Below, one piece after another: positions 1 through 7,299 of a stretch of DNA of 64,000 nucleotides. The stretch covers positions 7,866-71,865 of the forward strand of contig JAZSJD010000032.1 in the NCBI GenBank assembly GCA_045534165.1, given 5' to 3'. Origin of the DNA: SIG575 sp045534165 (lineage in GTDB: Bacteria; Bacillota; Clostridia; Oscillospirales; Acutalibacteraceae). The translations under genes and the position numbers were made by a program. The number at the start of each line of letters is the position of its first letter. Position 1 is the first letter of the stretch. The notes beneath the pieces were generated by a model. That model searched no databases, was not told the origin of the DNA, and worked only from the letters and a program-made list of their open reading frames with translations.

Positions 1-73
1 GACTGTAGCCTGTATAATTCCCTTCAAAATCAAAATTAGCCAGAATTTCTTCAATATATTGAGCGTTTGTCAT
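1..73 (-). CDS. 5' end of a gene cut by the window edge (possible sugar kinase/phosphotransferase)
   Basis: Only the first 24 codons are present. They begin MTNAQYIEEILANFDFEGNY, with an ATG at 73 preceded by a GGGAG ribosome site about 7 bases upstream. It lies 13 bases downstream of the GH89-like gene on the same strand, so the two are probably co-transcribed. The short N-terminus resembles the start of aminoglycoside-phosphotransferase-fold kinases of the N-acetylhexosamine kinase (NahK) type, which would fit the neighbouring N-acetylglucosaminidase-like gene. Twenty-four residues are too few to decide, so that identity is a guess from context. Confidence 0.55.
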   Translation of the reverse strand, partial: MTNAQYIEEILANFDFEGNYTGYS

Positions 74-86
74 TTTGAATTCTCCC

Positions 87-2180
87 TTAACTGAAATATT
101 TGTTTATCGTATTTTTGCATATTTTTTTAGTGTCTTTTTCTTCAAATTCCGGAGGGTTAAAAGTGAGGATAACACCTTGCTCAAACCTTGCCATATCGCC
201 ATAGAAAGAGTTTGACACAAAAACATCACGGTCTAAATACTGCTTTTTTGTTCTTTCCTGGAATCCTAAGAATTTATACTGTCCTGCAAGATGTTCAAAG
301 AATTTTTCCCATCTTACTCTGTGATAACAGGGGAGGAAATTTCCTAATAACTGCCATCCTGAATCGTAAAGCTGATTTTCTTCAAGCATTGGTCCCCAGA
401 GTCCTAAGGAAGCAATGTAGTTAATGATGAAATATGTAAGTTCTTCGTCATTGATTGCAATTTTTTTCAATTCATCAATGTAGCAGGATGCATTGAATAA
501 TCTGTGGCAAACGAGAACATCGTTTACATCATCCATAATCTGCAGGAATTTTTTTGATTTTTCCGCCAGCTCTTCCATTTTTCTGTTTCTGTAAAAGTTG
601 GCGATTTCACCATGTAAAGGATAAGCTTCGTTGTCGAGCAACTGTTTTGTAATGTTGATGATGTCATATTTATAGCCTTCTGTATCGGCATCAAGTTTTT
701 CAAGGGAACGGTAAATTTTCAGAAGATCATTGTTGTCATAAAGGGGGTTGATTCTGTCAAAAAGACCTGTGTGACGTAAGTTGAGCTGAGGTCTTGTGCA
801 TAAAGTTGAACCTACGGGAACAGCACTGTGTTCCTTTGAATAACAGGTTTTTCTGTAAAGAGAAATTCTCTCAGCATAGTTTTCGTCTGTTTTTCCGTAT
901 CGTGCAATTTCGTATTTTTTATACCATTCGTTCAGATCGATTTTTCCGCTTTCTGTGATAACGTCAAAAGAAAGTGAGAAAAACATAGGATTCTGTCTTA
1001 TGTTTTCGGGGAAAATGCCTGCGCCTTCAAGGTTTTTGTATTTTTCTGCACATTCAAGGAAAGGATTTCCGGCAACTTCTTCAATGTCGCCTTGCATACT
1101 GTTGTGAGAGTTATTGTGATGAGAGTTGCCGAGGATAAATTTAAGTCCGTCAAAACCGTCAGTTCTTGTATGTGCAGATGAGTCAGTGTCAAAAACAAGA
1201 ACATCGCACCTTTTGATTTTTGTAACAAAATCTTTTCTGTATCCTTCTGTTGTGAAAATAAGAACGGAATTTTCGTTCACGTAGTCGGCTGCTCTGTCCA
1301 ATTCTTTTGCAGCGGTTTCAAGGTAAGCCAATTCTTTTCTTTTTGTGCCGATGTCGGTGTTGCATAACTGGTTGCATAAATAATAATCAGAATGTCCTAA
1401 ATATTCTTCCTGGACTTCAAGATATTTGATGAAGAATCTTCTGAAAGTAACAGAATCAAGCTTCAAACGATATGTTTTCGGGAAAAATGCCCATTTCTCT
1501 TCAATTTTAACATCTCTTGCATTGAAAAGTTTAGTTGTAACATCAGGTACAATTCCGGAGAAAGATGAGAGAACAGGGATAATGCCGAGGTCTTTCATTC
1601 TTTCAACAATTTTTTTGCCCATTTCGATGTTTCTTTCAATGTGATCAAAAGATTTATTGGGTACATAATTGTAAAATTTATTCTGCATCTGCCATGCATA
1701 AAAAGCAGGTCCTGAAATAAATTCAAGTGCAAAATCCTGAGGATAATCAAGCTTTATAAGTGTGTAGAAACAGATGCCGTCATTTCCCACAGGGTTGACA
1801 GCCATATTGATTCCGCTCATTGCAAGGAAATCAAGAAAATATTCCCATTGGGAAAAATCCCATTTCCATGCATCGTTTGAATAATATGTGTAATCACCGA
1901 AAACTCTTAATTTCTGGGGAATATAAGCGGAAAATTCTTCTTTCGGCAACGGTGCCTCTGTGATTTCAATTCTTTCACAACAAGGAATGATTTTTTTGCC
2001 TGTGCAGTTTTCAAGATACTTACCGAAAGCCTTTGCAACACAGACTTTATCAGTGCCGAAAAGGTGAATTTTACCGTCTTTTTCTTTGTAACCGTAGAAA
2101 TCCTGGTCGGTAGTTTTTTCTGTTATTTCATATGTAAATCTGTCCTTGACAGCAGGTGCAATGCGTTCAATTATTTTCAA
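87..2180 (-). CDS. GH89-like (alpha-N-acetylglucosaminidase family) protein, no signal peptide
   Basis: The 697-residue protein follows the NAGLU/GH89 fold closely. Around residues 105-127 there is a W-rich WEYFLDFLAMSGINM segment, at 156-164 SGPAFYAWQ, at 196-212 a segment containing LGIIPVLSSFSGIVP, and at 384-398 EGAGIFPENIRQN. GH89 enzymes remove terminal alpha-linked N-acetylglucosamine. The Glu of the PE motif (residue 392) matches one catalytic carboxylate. The other, in the family's FNE motif, aligns with Asn270-Gln271, so the acid/base Glu appears to be Gln. The start is TTG at 2180, chosen because GGAGG lies 9 bases upstream. There is no signal peptide, so it should be cytoplasmic, unlike most characterised GH89 enzymes. 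Family assignment is firm; activity on the usual substrate is uncertain. Confidence 0.85.
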   Translation of the reverse strand: MKIIERIAPAVKDRFTYEITEKTTDQDFYGYKEKDGKIHLFGTDKVCVAKAFGKYLENCTGKKIIPCCERIEITEAPLPKEEFSAYIPQKLRVFGDYTYYSNDAWKWDFSQWEYFLDFLAMSGINMAVNPVGNDGICFYTLIKLDYPQDFALEFISGPAFYAWQMQNKFYNYVPNKSFDHIERNIEMGKKIVERMKDLGIIPVLSSFSGIVPDVTTKLFNARDVKIEEKWAFFPKTYRLKLDSVTFRRFFIKYLEVQEEYLGHSDYYLCNQLCNTDIGTKRKELAYLETAAKELDRAADYVNENSVLIFTTEGYRKDFVTKIKRCDVLVFDTDSSAHTRTDGFDGLKFILGNSHHNNSHNSMQGDIEEVAGNPFLECAEKYKNLEGAGIFPENIRQNPMFFSLSFDVITESGKIDLNEWYKKYEIARYGKTDENYAERISLYRKTCYSKEHSAVPVGSTLCTRPQLNLRHTGLFDRINPLYDNNDLLKIYRSLEKLDADTEGYKYDIINITKQLLDNEAYPLHGEIANFYRNRKMEELAEKSKKFLQIMDDVNDVLVCHRLFNASCYIDELKKIAINDEELTYFIINYIASLGLWGPMLEENQLYDSGWQLLGNFLPCYHRVRWEKFFEHLAGQYKFLGFQERTKKQYLDRDVFVSNSFYGDMARFEQGVILTFNPPEFEEKDTKKICKNTINKYFS

Positions 2181-2196
2181 AGCCGATTACCTCCAA

Positions 2197-2240
2197 GGTA
2201 TAATTATACCTATTATAACACAAAAAAACAAAATTGTCAC
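2197..2240 (-). promoter_or_regulatory. Promoter of the GH89-like gene with a palindromic operator candidate
   Basis: Reading leftward, GTGACA (2240-2235) and TATAAT (2217-2212) are separated by 17 bases, a good sigma-A promoter. The predicted start of transcription falls inside a perfect 14-base palindrome, GGTATAATTATACC, at 2197-2210. This position suits a repressor operator; the regulator is not in the window. Confidence 0.55.
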
Positions 2241-2295
2241 CATCTTTATATAAAATATAAATCTAAATATTTTTGTCAAAATATTACAAAAGTTA

Positions 2296-2324
2296 TTGAA
2301 AAATAAAAGCCGATGTGTTAGAAT
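2296..2324 (+). promoter_or_regulatory. Sigma-A promoter for the thuA-like/oxidoreductase genes
   Basis: TTGAAA (2296-2301) and TAGAAT (2319-2324) are spaced by exactly 17 bases, with an extended -10 TG at 2316-2317. It lies 36 bases before the ThuA-like start and is arranged divergently with the GH89-like gene promoter, so the two sugar gene sets may be controlled together. Confidence 0.6.
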
Positions 2325-2359
2325 TAACAAAATTAATCTGCAAAAGGAAGTGCTTTTTG

Positions 2360-3094
2360 ATGATCAAAGTTACTGTATGGCATGAAAATTATCATGATAG
2401 GACAGACGAAGCAACAATGAAAATGTATCCCGGTGGTATGCATAATATAATCAGATCTTTTCTTGAAAAAGATGAAGAATTGCTTGTAAGAACAGCAACT
2501 CTCGATGAACCTGATTGCGGTCTGCCTGATGAAATTCTTGAAGATACAGATGTTCTTCTCTGGTGGGGCCACGCAAAGCATGACGATGTGCCTGATGAAT
2601 TGGCTCAGCGCGTACATCAGCGTGTTCTCAGAGGCATGGGTATAATTTTCCTTCATTCGGCTCATATGTCAAAACCTTTCCGCCTTACAATGGGTACAAG
2701 CTGTACTCTTAAATGGAGAGATAATGACAGAGAAAGACTCTGGACAGTAATGCCTTCTCATCCCATTGCAAAAGGTGTGGATGAATATATTGAACTTGAA
2801 AGCGAAGAAATGTATGGCGAGAGATTCGATATTCCTCAGCCGGATGAACTCGTTTTCCTTGGTTGGTTTGCAGGTGGCGAAGTTTTCCGTTCAGGTTGCA
2901 CATGGTATAAAGGTCTTGGCAAAGTTTTCTATTTCCAGCCGGGACATGAAACTAACCCAAGCTACCACAATGAACAGGTTCAGAAAATTATTATGAATGC
3001 AGTAAAGTGGGCAGCACCACAGATGATAGTTGAAAAGCTTGATTGTCCCCACTATGCTTCTCTGGAACAAAAAAGACTTGAAAGGAATGATTAA
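2360..3094 (+). CDS. ThuA-like domain protein (trehalose-utilisation family)
   Basis: The 244-residue protein has the ThuA/glutamine-amidotransferase-like fold: an N-terminal VTVWHENYHD strand-loop, a WWGHAKHDDVPDE segment after a central strand, and a late VFYFQPGHE motif typical of the family. ThuA-like proteins accompany sugar oxidoreductases and act in keto-sugar metabolism, but the reaction is poorly defined. The start at 2360 was preferred over an upstream in-frame ATG at 2315 because an AGGAAG site lies 9 bases before it and the family domain begins here. It is followed after one base by a Gfo/Idh/MocA oxidoreductase, the usual partner of ThuA-like proteins, supporting a joint role in oxidising a sugar or inositol derivative. 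The substrate cannot be read from sequence. Confidence 0.85.
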   Translation: MIKVTVWHENYHDRTDEATMKMYPGGMHNIIRSFLEKDEELLVRTATLDEPDCGLPDEILEDTDVLLWWGHAKHDDVPDELAQRVHQRVLRGMGIIFLHSAHMSKPFRLTMGTSCTLKWRDNDRERLWTVMPSHPIAKGVDEYIELESEEMYGERFDIPQPDELVFLGWFAGGEVFRSGCTWYKGLGKVFYFQPGHETNPSYHNEQVQKIIMNAVKWAAPQMIVEKLDCPHYASLEQKRLERND

Positions 3095-3095
3095 T

Positions 3096-4157
3096 ATGAA
3101 AAAAATCAGAATTGGTATTGTCGGTAACGGTGGTATTTGTAAAGGTGCCCACATACCTACATATCTTAAGGATGAAAGAGTTGAAATTGTAGGCGTTTGC
3201 GATATTATCGAAGAACGTGCGCAGTTTCTGAAAGACGAATATTTCCCCGATGCAAAGGTGTATACAGATTACAAAGAGCTTCTTAAAGATGAAACTATTG
3301 ATTCAATTGATATCTGCACACCTAACTATCTTCATTCAATCATAGCAGTTGATGCTTTCAAGGCAGGCAAACACGTTTTCTGTGAAAAGCCTGATGCTAT
3401 TGACGTTACAGAAGTTCTTAAAATGCAGAAAGCAGCAGATGAAGCAGGCAAAGTTCTTATGGTTATGAGAAATAACCGTTTTGTTGGTGCATCTCAGTAT
3501 GCTAAAAAATATATTGATGCAGGCAAAATGGGCGATGTTTATGCAGCTCGTTGCGGCTGGCAGAGAAGACGTGGTATTCCCGGCAAAGGCGGTTGGTTTA
3601 CAACAAAAGCTCAGTCAGGTGGTGGACCTCTTATCGATTTAGGCGTTCATATGATAGACCTTGCAATCTGGCTTATGGGTAACCCAACACCTGTTTCTGT
3701 AAGTGCAAATACATTCTGCAAATTTGCCGATAACGATACAAGTGACTCTGTAAACTCAGATTTCGGCGATAAAAATTCAGAAGGTACATTTGATGTTGAA
3801 GACCTTGCAATGGGTATGATCAGATTTGACAACGGCGCAGTTCTTCAGATCGAATTCAGCTGGGCATCAAATATCAAGAGAGAAAAACGTTTTGTTGAAC
3901 TCAGAGGCTCCAAAGCAGGCCTTAAATGGGAAAATGACGATGTTGAAATTTTCACAGAAGAAGCAGGTCAGCTTCTTGATATCAAACCCGCAGGAAACCT
4001 TGATAATAAAGGACATCACAACAATCTTGTTCACTATCTTGATGTTCTCACAAAGGGTGCAGAACCTTGCTTCAAACCACAGCAGGGCGTTGATATGATC
4101 AAGATTCTCTGTGCTATTTACGAATCAGCAAAAACAGGCAGAGAAGTTGTTCTTTAA
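3096..4157 (+). CDS. Gfo/Idh/MocA family NAD(P)-dependent oxidoreductase
   Basis: The 353-residue protein starts with a Rossmann motif, IGIVGNGGICKGAHIP (residues 5-20), for NAD(P). It then has the hallmark CEKPDA motif near residue 107, whose Lys takes part in catalysis, and the GGGPLIDLGVHMIDLA segment near 180-195 with the family His. Proteins of this family oxidise or reduce hydroxyls of sugars, inositols and glycosides. The ATG at 3096 follows the ThuA-like stop by one base, with AAAGGA 7 bases upstream, so translation is probably coupled. With the ThuA-like neighbour it probably acts on a 3-keto or amino-sugar intermediate; that substrate is inference. Confidence 0.9.
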   Translation: MKKIRIGIVGNGGICKGAHIPTYLKDERVEIVGVCDIIEERAQFLKDEYFPDAKVYTDYKELLKDETIDSIDICTPNYLHSIIAVDAFKAGKHVFCEKPDAIDVTEVLKMQKAADEAGKVLMVMRNNRFVGASQYAKKYIDAGKMGDVYAARCGWQRRRGIPGKGGWFTTKAQSGGGPLIDLGVHMIDLAIWLMGNPTPVSVSANTFCKFADNDTSDSVNSDFGDKNSEGTFDVEDLAMGMIRFDNGAVLQIEFSWASNIKREKRFVELRGSKAGLKWENDDVEIFTEEAGQLLDIKPAGNLDNKGHHNNLVHYLDVLTKGAEPCFKPQQGVDMIKILCAIYESAKTGREVVL

Positions 4158-4179
4158 TTAAATATTTCAAGTGTTTTTT

Positions 4180-4210
4180 ACCTCCCTTTGAGTTCAAAGG
4201 GAGGTGGATT
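4180..4210 (+). terminator. Intrinsic terminator or attenuating hairpin between the two oxidoreductase genes
   Basis: A perfect 12-base inverted repeat, ACCTCCCTTTGA with TCAAAGGGAGGT, spans 4180-4205 and is followed by GGATTTTT. It ends 30 bases before the next start codon, so it may only reduce expression of the downstream gene. Confidence 0.6.
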
Positions 4211-4235
4211 TTTAACCGGAAAAGAGGATTTTCTT

Positions 4236-5225
4236 ATGAACTATGCAATAATAGGAACAGGCTGGATAGCAAAAGCTTTTGCAGAGGGAATGAAGCTTGC
4301 AAGTGGCATTTCACCCTATGCAATTTACTCAAGAACAGAGGAAAAAGGGGCTGATTTTGCACGTCAGACAGGCGCTGAAAAGGTGTTTACAGACCTTGAA
4401 AAAATGGCTCTTTGCGAAGAAATAGATGCGGTGTATATTGCTTCACCCAATGCACTTCATTATGCTCAGAGCAAGCTTTTTCTTGAGGCAGGAAAACACG
4501 TTATCTGTGAAAAACCAATCACTGTTGAACCGGAAGAATTTGAAGAACTTTTTTCGCTTGCAAAGTCAAAAAAACTTGTCTATATGGAAGCGATAATGAT
4601 GATGCATTTTGATGGCAGAAATGTTATAGAAAATGCACTGAAAAATATCGGAAAAATCACAACTGCCCGCATCGATTTTTCACAACTTTCTTCAAAATAT
4701 CCTGCACTTAAAAGGGGAGAAAATCCAAACATTTTTAATCCGGAATTTGCAACAGGTTGTCTGATGGATTTAGGTGTTTATAATATTTATTTTGCATTAT
4801 ATTTTTTCGGCAAACCGAATAAAATTATATCAACATCTTTTATGCTTGAAACAGGTGTTGACGGTGCCGGAACAGCAGTGTTTTATTATGACGATAAACA
4901 GGTGACTCTCACTTATTCAAAAGTGGGTCAATCCCGCACAGGTACTGAGGTTTACGGTGATAAAGGCACTCTTTTTATAGAGTCGGTTTCCAAGCTGGTA
5001 AACGTTAAAATTTATGATAATGACGGTGTCTGCGAAGTGCTTTCGGGAGATACGGAAAAAGAAGAAGTTATGAGTGGTGAAGCAGGTGATTTTCTGCGTT
5101 ATATTTCGGACTATGATAGGTACAAAAATGAGTATTTCAGGTGTGCTGAAATGTCACTTGAAGTAAGCAGAATCATGAAAGAAATCCGTCAGCAGAATGA
5201 CATAAAATATTCATCAAAAAAATGA
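4236..5225 (+). CDS. Second Gfo/Idh/MocA family oxidoreductase
   Basis: The 329-residue protein has an N-terminal Rossmann segment, YAIIGTGWIAKAFAEGM (residues 3-19). The CEKPIT motif near residue 91 carries the catalytic Lys of the family, and CLMDLGVYNIYFAL near residue 172 replaces the usual His-containing helix with Tyr. This pattern is common in the dihydrodiol-dehydrogenase-like branch, so it is a diverged relative rather than a recent copy of the upstream oxidoreductase. The ATG at 4236 is chosen over an upstream frame extension because an AGAGGA site lies 6 bases before it. A hairpin separates it from the preceding gene, so it may be expressed at a different level. The substrate is unknown. 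Confidence 0.85.
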   Translation: MNYAIIGTGWIAKAFAEGMKLASGISPYAIYSRTEEKGADFARQTGAEKVFTDLEKMALCEEIDAVYIASPNALHYAQSKLFLEAGKHVICEKPITVEPEEFEELFSLAKSKKLVYMEAIMMMHFDGRNVIENALKNIGKITTARIDFSQLSSKYPALKRGENPNIFNPEFATGCLMDLGVYNIYFALYFFGKPNKIISTSFMLETGVDGAGTAVFYYDDKQVTLTYSKVGQSRTGTEVYGDKGTLFIESVSKLVNVKIYDNDGVCEVLSGDTEKEEVMSGEAGDFLRYISDYDRYKNEYFRCAEMSLEVSRIMKEIRQQNDIKYSSKK

Positions 5226-5254
5226 GTAAAAATAATTAAAAACTGAAGAATTTT

Positions 5255-5347
5255 AATGCACTTTTTTGAGGAAATTTTCGAAAATTCTTACACAAAAAAT
5301 GGTCAGAATTTTTGTTGAAAATTTATGAAGAAGAGTGCATTTTTTTG
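5255..5347 (+). terminator. Structured region ending in a U-run: long-stem terminator or small RNA 3' end
   Basis: AATGCACTTTTTT (5255-5267) can pair, using G-U wobbles, with GAAGAAGAGTGCATT (5327-5341). The distal arm runs straight into a T-tract. The roughly 60-base loop contains a second hairpin (AATTTTCGAAAATT, 5273-5286). This is likely the terminator for the oxidoreductase gene, with an unusually large and structured loop, and it abuts the next promoter. Confidence 0.45.
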
Positions 5348-5376
5348 TTGACATCTTGACAAAAAAGTGATACAAT
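5348..5376 (+). promoter_or_regulatory. Consensus sigma-A promoter at the head of the surface-protein locus
   Basis: TTGACA (5348-5353) and TACAAT (5371-5376) are separated by exactly 17 bases. No other intergenic promoter of similar quality is seen before the giant gene, so this is the best candidate for driving the EAL gene and the co-directional genes after it. A second TTGACA at 5356 has no matching -10. Confidence 0.75.
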
Positions 5377-5483
5377 ACAATAGATATAATAGAGTTAGTG
5401 GGAGTATGTCTATTTTTAAATTTCCAATAGAGAAAAATAACCACAAATTCTACCTGAAATCCTGCAATATGGAGCGTGCTATT

Positions 5484-6251
5484 ATGGCTGAAGAAATCAG
5501 AGAAACTGAAGAAAAAAAAGAAACTATAAAGATTCCGAGAACACGTACAATGGAAATTCTGTATAAGCCTGTTTTCGATGTAGGCCTTAACATGGCGGTT
5601 GATTATTACACCCGTGTTCAGCTTATTGACTATAAAGTAGGCATTATTCAGCCTGAAACTTACATCCCGGTGGCTGAAAAATCAAATCAGATTGCCGAAA
5701 TCGGCAAATGGACCATCGAAGAGTCTTGTGAAGCAATACTGAGAACTCAGGCTCGTGGTGCTGACATCCACAGCGTAATTCTCTGGACTTCTTTGAAACA
5801 CCTTAATAAAAAGAATTTCGTCAAATCAATGACGAGTATCGTTGACAAGAAAGATATTGATCACGACAAATTCTGTTTCCAGATTACAGATCACATTCTT
5901 CAGGCAGACAGTGAAATCATTGCGAAGAATATTATTGATTTACGTAATGAAGGCTTCCGTGTAGCAATTGATGATTTCGGAGTTGAATATACTTCGCTTT
6001 CAAACCTCGGTCAATATGAGGTTGACTACATCGGTATCGACGGTTCACTTGCACGCGACATTGAAATCAACGAACGTCAGCAGAATATGCTCCAGGGTAT
6101 TATCGACTTCGCGAAAAAAATAGAAACTAAGGTTATGGTTTCGGGAGTTGAAACTCAGGAGAGAGCTGATCTTCTCAAATCAATGGGTGTTGACAGAATG
6201 TCAGGTCCTCTTTACGGCGACTTTGTAAAAGAAAAAGAAATTACTATATAA
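5484..6251 (+). CDS. Degenerate EAL-domain protein, probably non-catalytic
   Basis: The 255-residue protein is a single EAL-like domain after a short charged N-terminus. DDFG (163-166), YIPVAE (60-65) and GVET (221-224) are recognisable. Most catalytic positions of cyclic-di-GMP phosphodiesterases are changed. The EAL motif itself reads DYYTR (40-44), the metal-binding Asn position is Trp101, the Lys of KID is Gly184, and the Glu before GVET is Ser220. It therefore probably does not hydrolyse cyclic-di-GMP but could still bind it or a protein partner. I chose the ATG at 5484 (GGAG 9 bases upstream). ATG at 5406 would add 26 residues but has its Shine-Dalgarno-like sequence too close. As the first gene of the locus it may act as its regulator or as a signal receptor; that is inference. 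Confidence 0.8.
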   Translation: MAEEIRETEEKKETIKIPRTRTMEILYKPVFDVGLNMAVDYYTRVQLIDYKVGIIQPETYIPVAEKSNQIAEIGKWTIEESCEAILRTQARGADIHSVILWTSLKHLNKKNFVKSMTSIVDKKDIDHDKFCFQITDHILQADSEIIAKNIIDLRNEGFRVAIDDFGVEYTSLSNLGQYEVDYIGIDGSLARDIEINERQQNMLQGIIDFAKKIETKVMVSGVETQERADLLKSMGVDRMSGPLYGDFVKEKEITI

Positions 6252-6282
6252 GTAGCACTACCCTGAAAAGGAGTTGGATATT

Positions 6283-7155
6283 TTGGCTAAGAAAGAAAAG
6301 ATGCCGAAGGATACATACAATCCTGAAATGGAAAAGTATGGTGTCCGTACTACGGCAAAGAAAGTAAGAAAACATAAGCTGCTTCTGAGAATAACGGTTA
6401 TTATTCTTGCTTTGTTGCTTCTGTTCCTTGCGATTTTCTTCGGATGTATAACTTATGCAAAACAGGCAGGTCGATTTACAGTTAACCTTGACCCTGATGC
6501 AATTGAAAAATATGGTATTACACTCTGTGAAAGTTATGATCAGGCCTATGGTTTAGGTGCATGGGCAAACGGTGGCACAGGACCGGACGGAAAACCAACC
6601 GCTGACAGTAACTATGAATCAGGCGTTTTAATCCGCGGTGCAGCCGTTGAAAATATGGATAACATTACGGAAGAATGGTTGCCGGAAGATGTTGACAGCG
6701 GTAATCATTCAGGCAGTCACCATGGTGATGCAAACAAAGATGGTGAAATTGACTACATAGCATATACCTTCTATCTCAAAAATGTAGGTAGAGAGGATGC
6801 AGACTATAATGTTTCAATTGATGTCCTTTCAGTAGACCTTGGTGCTGACGAAGCAGTCAGAGTAAAGGTTTACAGAAACGGTGAACCGATTACTTACGGT
6901 AAAAAACCTGTCAAGGGTACCGAAAAAGATAAATATGCAAAATTTGGTATTGACCAGTTCTTTGTTAAAGAAGACAAGGTTATGGATAGAAAGATAACCA
7001 ATTTTAAAACAGGCTCGGTTGACAAATATACAGTTGTTATCTGGCTTGAAGGATGGGATCCTGAATGTGTTGATAATATTATGGGAGGAGAGGTTAAGCT
7101 GTCTATGATGTTCCATATTATAGACAAAGAAGCCGAAAACGGGGAGCTTGTTTAG
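6283..7155 (+). CDS. Membrane-anchored TasA-like extracellular protein
   Basis: The 290-residue protein has a basic N-terminus, one transmembrane helix (about residues 33-58) and an extracellular domain of about 230 residues. Near the C-terminus the segment VVIWLEGWDPEC closely resembles AYLWLEGNDADC in the next gene's product, so both appear to share a beta-sandwich of the TasA/camelysin type. An acidic, glycine-containing loop, DANKDGEID (149-157), looks like a calcium-binding loop and follows a His-rich NHSGSHH stretch. The start is TTG at 6283, set by AAGGAG 9 bases upstream; the in-frame TTG at 6274 is too close to that site. Its N-terminus lacks the AWF signal of the SipW substrates, so it probably stays membrane-bound and may seed or anchor fibres made by its neighbours. 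Confidence 0.65.
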   Translation: MAKKEKMPKDTYNPEMEKYGVRTTAKKVRKHKLLLRITVIILALLLLFLAIFFGCITYAKQAGRFTVNLDPDAIEKYGITLCESYDQAYGLGAWANGGTGPDGKPTADSNYESGVLIRGAAVENMDNITEEWLPEDVDSGNHSGSHHGDANKDGEIDYIAYTFYLKNVGREDADYNVSIDVLSVDLGADEAVRVKVYRNGEPITYGKKPVKGTEKDKYAKFGIDQFFVKEDKVMDRKITNFKTGSVDKYTVVIWLEGWDPECVDNIMGGEVKLSMMFHIIDKEAENGELV

Positions 7156-7159
7156 GAAA

Positions 7160-7181
7160 AAAGTGAACAACGCACTTTCTT
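7160..7181 (+). terminator. Weak hairpin after the TasA-like membrane protein gene
   Basis: AAAGTG (7160-7165) and CACTTT (7173-7178) form a short stem followed by CTT. It sits in a 144-base gap before the next gene. No convincing promoter was found in the gap, so it is probably only partial. Confidence 0.3.
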
Positions 7182-7299
7182 AAATTAAGCAAGTTCCTTA
7201 AGTAACTTTTCTCCCCTTAAAATTTATCAACACATATTGGATATAAATTAAAAAAATGAAAGTAAAACTTTCAAAAAAATTTTTATGGAGGAATTATTC

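Noticed and set aside
6730..6756. Dockerin-like calcium loop (DANKDGEID) in the TasA-like membrane protein
   Set aside because: Dockerins need two such loops with flanking helices. Only one loop is present, inside a larger beta-rich domain, so no cellulosome link is claimed.
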